From: Mageeibacillus sp. UBA3781 | Lineage (GTDB): Bacteria > Bacillota > Clostridia > Saccharofermentanales > Saccharofermentanaceae | Direction of reading: 5' to 3' | Assembly: GCA_002368805.1 (NCBI GenBank) | Contig: DFFH01000147.1 | Coordinates: forward strand, 1 to 8,599 | Length of the DNA: 8,599 nucleotides | Shown: piece after piece, positions 6,735 to 8,599 of the stretch | Position numbering within the stretch: position 1 is the stretch's first letter | Layout: the number at the start of each line of letters is the position of its first letter | The notes under the pieces: generated by a model | What the model was told of the DNA's origin: nothing | Database searches by the model: none | What the model saw: only the letters and a program-made list of their open reading frames with translations | Made by a program: the position numbers and the translations under genes

Positions 6735-7115
6735 ATGGATCATACTACGGAAAAAGCACTTGAACGCGTGGCCCGGCTCTCCGGGCTGTCCTTATCGGAG
6801 GAGGAGAAGGAGATTCTCTTCTCTGATCTTTCGCATATCATTCCATACATGGAGCGCATCACCGGGCTAGATACAGAAGATGCGGCCGGTATCGCTTCGC
6901 GGGCCGCGGATATAGAAGCGGCGGATACAGCGCCGGGAGCGGATGCGGCGGCTGAAGCTGTGGGTATGACGCCGGATGCCGGAGATGCGCCGGCGGGCGG
7001 CGGGATGCTCCTCCGCGAAGATGTGGAGGAAGAGTCCGGTCTGGCCTCGGCGATCCTATCTTCCGCGCCGGAAGTCTCGGACAATATGTTCTGTGTCCCG
7101 AAAGCAGTGGAGTGA
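6735..7115 (+). CDS. gatC: Asp/Glu-tRNA amidotransferase subunit C
   Basis: GatC is the small subunit of the GatCAB complex, which converts Glu-tRNA(Gln) or Asp-tRNA(Asn) to the amide form; it wraps around and stabilises GatA. The N-terminal helical part, LERVARLSGLSLSEEEKE (9-26) and the following helix, and the C-terminal part, LLRED (92-96) then SSAPEVSDNMFCVPKAVE (109-126), are typical. The protein is 126 residues, against about 95 usual. The excess is an alanine/aspartate/glycine-rich insert at residues 51-90, where a short loop is expected. The frame allows an ATG at 6723, but no ribosome binding site precedes it, whereas the ATG at 6735 has GGGGGA just upstream, at a rather short spacing. 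gatA starts nine bases after the stop. Confidence 0.93.
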   Translation: MDHTTEKALERVARLSGLSLSEEEKEILFSDLSHIIPYMERITGLDTEDAAGIASRAADIEAADTAPGADAAAEAVGMTPDAGDAPAGGGMLLREDVEEESGLASAILSSAPEVSDNMFCVPKAVE

Positions 7116-7124
7116 GGTGGGAAA

Positions 7125-8599
7125 ATGACATCGAAACACCGAAATTCCAGTGATCTGGATACGATCTTCTCCATGAGTGCGGTAGAAACCGCGCGTGCGA
7201 TCCGGGAGCAAAAAGTGACCTCGGAAGAGATAGTACGCAAAATTATCGAAAACATAGATGAAGATGAATATATGCTTCACGCATATGTCACTTTTTGGAA
7301 GGAAGAAGCGATAGAAAAAGCACGGGCATGCGATGCGAAGATAAGAGAATATTACAAGAAAAAGGGTGGATCATCCGGAGAAAACGCGGAAACCAGGGAT
7401 GGCACAACGCCTGAAAACATGGGACTTCCTCCGCTTCTCGGCGTTCCGGCCGCGGTGAAGGATAACCTTCTTTATAGGGGGAAAAAGGCGACCTGCGGGT
7501 CGAAAATGCTGGAGAACTATATCCCGCCGTATTCGGCCACGTGTGTGGAAAAACTCGAAGAGGCCGGTGCCATCATCATCGGAAAAACGAATATGGATGA
7601 ATTTGGCATGGGCGTTTCTACGGAGAATTCGTACTTCGGAGCGACGTCGCATCCTCTTCTCCCGGAGCATGTGCCGGGAGGATCGTCCGGAGGATCTGCG
7701 GCGGCCGTGGCAGCGGGGGAGGCACTTGTGGCACTTGGCACCGATACCGGCGGATCGATCCGCCAGCCGGCTGCCTACTGCGGGCTTGTCGGGCTTCGTC
7801 CGACCTATGGATCCGTGTCCAGACATGGTCTGGTGGCCTTTGCCTCGTCCATGGACACTGCCGGACCTATCACACGCGGAAGCCTAGATGCCGCAGTGCT
7901 TTTTAACATTGTTAAGGGGCGGGATCCGAAGGATCAGACCTCGATTTCCTCCCCGGATATCGACATTTCGGCGATGGAGAGCTACTCCGTTCGGGGAAAG
8001 CGCATCGCTATTCCGAAACAGCTGATGGGAAGAGCGGGCGATCCTGATTCTAATGGAGAAAAAGGGCTTCATTTTTCAGAAGAGATCATCGACGCGATCC
8101 ACTCGGCCGGGGCCATCCTCGAAGAAAACGGCGCATCTGTCGAAGAGATCGACCTGCCGGTCCTCGAATATGCGGTACCGGTGTACTACATCCTTTCGTC
8201 TGCGGAAGCGTCCTCGAATCTTTCGCGCTATGACGGGATCCGCTACGGATACAGGGATCCTGAGGCGAAGGATCTCTCTGAACTATATACGAAGACCAGA
8301 AGCTCAGGCTTCGGGCTTGAGGTAAAGAGGCGTATCCTTCTCGGGAACTATGTCCTTTCGTCCGAGCACTTCGAAGATATCTACCGGAAAGCGGAAAAAG
8401 CACGTGATCTTATCCGAGCAGCGCTGGAAGATGCATTCTTAAAGTACGATCTTCTTTTAAGCCCGGCAAGTCCGATGACAGCGCCGAAGAAAGGTGAGAT
8501 CGCGGATCCGCTTTCCGCATATTGCTCGGATCTCTGCACAGTTCCCTCCAGCCTGGCGGGGATACCCTCCGTCAGTTTCCCCTTCGGAGAATCGTCCGA
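7125..8599 (+). CDS. gatA: Asp/Glu-tRNA amidotransferase subunit A (amidase), partial
   Basis: GatA hydrolyses glutamine to supply ammonia to the GatB active site within GatCAB. The frame stays open to the right edge (491 codons seen); from family length about 50-60 C-terminal residues are missing. The amidase-signature catalytic triad is intact: K112 in VKDNL, cis-Ser S187 in PGGSSGGSA, and nucleophile S211 in GTDTGGSIRQPA. The spacings of 75 and 24 residues equal those of the Staphylococcus aureus enzyme (K79/S154/S178). Other family motifs are IIGKTNMDEFGMG (151-163) and LRPTYGSVSRHGL (224-236). The N-terminal part is about 33 residues longer than in S. aureus; much of the excess is a hydrophilic insert near residues 78-100, ahead of the LLGVPAAVKDN strand. 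The ATG at 7125 has GAGGTGG upstream. The gene lies nine bases after gatC, and gatB is expected to follow. Confidence 0.97.
   Translation, partial: MTSKHRNSSDLDTIFSMSAVETARAIREQKVTSEEIVRKIIENIDEDEYMLHAYVTFWKEEAIEKARACDAKIREYYKKKGGSSGENAETRDGTTPENMGLPPLLGVPAAVKDNLLYRGKKATCGSKMLENYIPPYSATCVEKLEEAGAIIIGKTNMDEFGMGVSTENSYFGATSHPLLPEHVPGGSSGGSAAAVAAGEALVALGTDTGGSIRQPAAYCGLVGLRPTYGSVSRHGLVAFASSMDTAGPITRGSLDAAVLFNIVKGRDPKDQTSISSPDIDISAMESYSVRGKRIAIPKQLMGRAGDPDSNGEKGLHFSEEIIDAIHSAGAILEENGASVEEIDLPVLEYAVPVYYILSSAEASSNLSRYDGIRYGYRDPEAKDLSELYTKTRSSGFGLEVKRRILLGNYVLSSEHFEDIYRKAEKARDLIRAALEDAFLKYDLLLSPASPMTAPKKGEIADPLSAYCSDLCTVPSSLAGIPSVSFPFGESS

Overview
The window is bacterial chromosomal DNA of moderately high G+C (slightly above half by eye), densely coding, with strong AGGAGG-type ribosome binding sites. 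The start of a gatC-gatA pair (the tRNA-dependent amidotransferase used by bacteria that lack a glutaminyl- or asparaginyl-tRNA synthetase) and the overall gene style suggest a Gram-positive anaerobe of the Bacillota, perhaps Lachnospiraceae-like. That placement is an inference. No mobile element, CRISPR array or RNA gene is visible, and no gene-free stretch exceeds about 135 bases.

There are three blocks. (1) Positions 1-3912, minus strand: a 781-residue protein made of a complete MurD-type Mur ligase joined almost without linker to a complete CapA-type metallophosphatase-like domain. It is followed by a small two-helix membrane protein with a beta-rich tail, and then a large polytopic membrane protein (GT-C-like, cut by the left edge). 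A promoter with a perfect TATAAT lies before the fusion gene, so this may be one envelope-related operon. (2) Positions 4046-6653, minus strand: a CDF-family divalent metal exporter followed 13 bases later by a MATE-family multidrug/Na+ antiporter, driven by an extended -10 promoter. (3) Positions 6735-8599, plus strand: gatC and gatA (cut by the right edge), divergent from the CDF gene. gatB is expected next.

The most notable item is the MurD-CapA fusion. The ligase half keeps the ATP, metal and most glutamate-binding positions, but has a GxGREG N-terminal motif and NDSI where classical MurD has NDSK. The CapA half keeps its metal-binding motifs but has no signal peptide or membrane segment, so it should be cytoplasmic, unlike typical membrane-anchored CapA. 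This suggests a glutamate-ligation/hydrolysis module for peptidoglycan precursors or a glutamyl polymer. Secondary oddities are hydrophilic or alanine-rich insertions in both GatC and GatA, Mn-type metal sites plus a duplicated C-terminal domain in the CDF protein, and a strong excess of GATC tetranucleotides.
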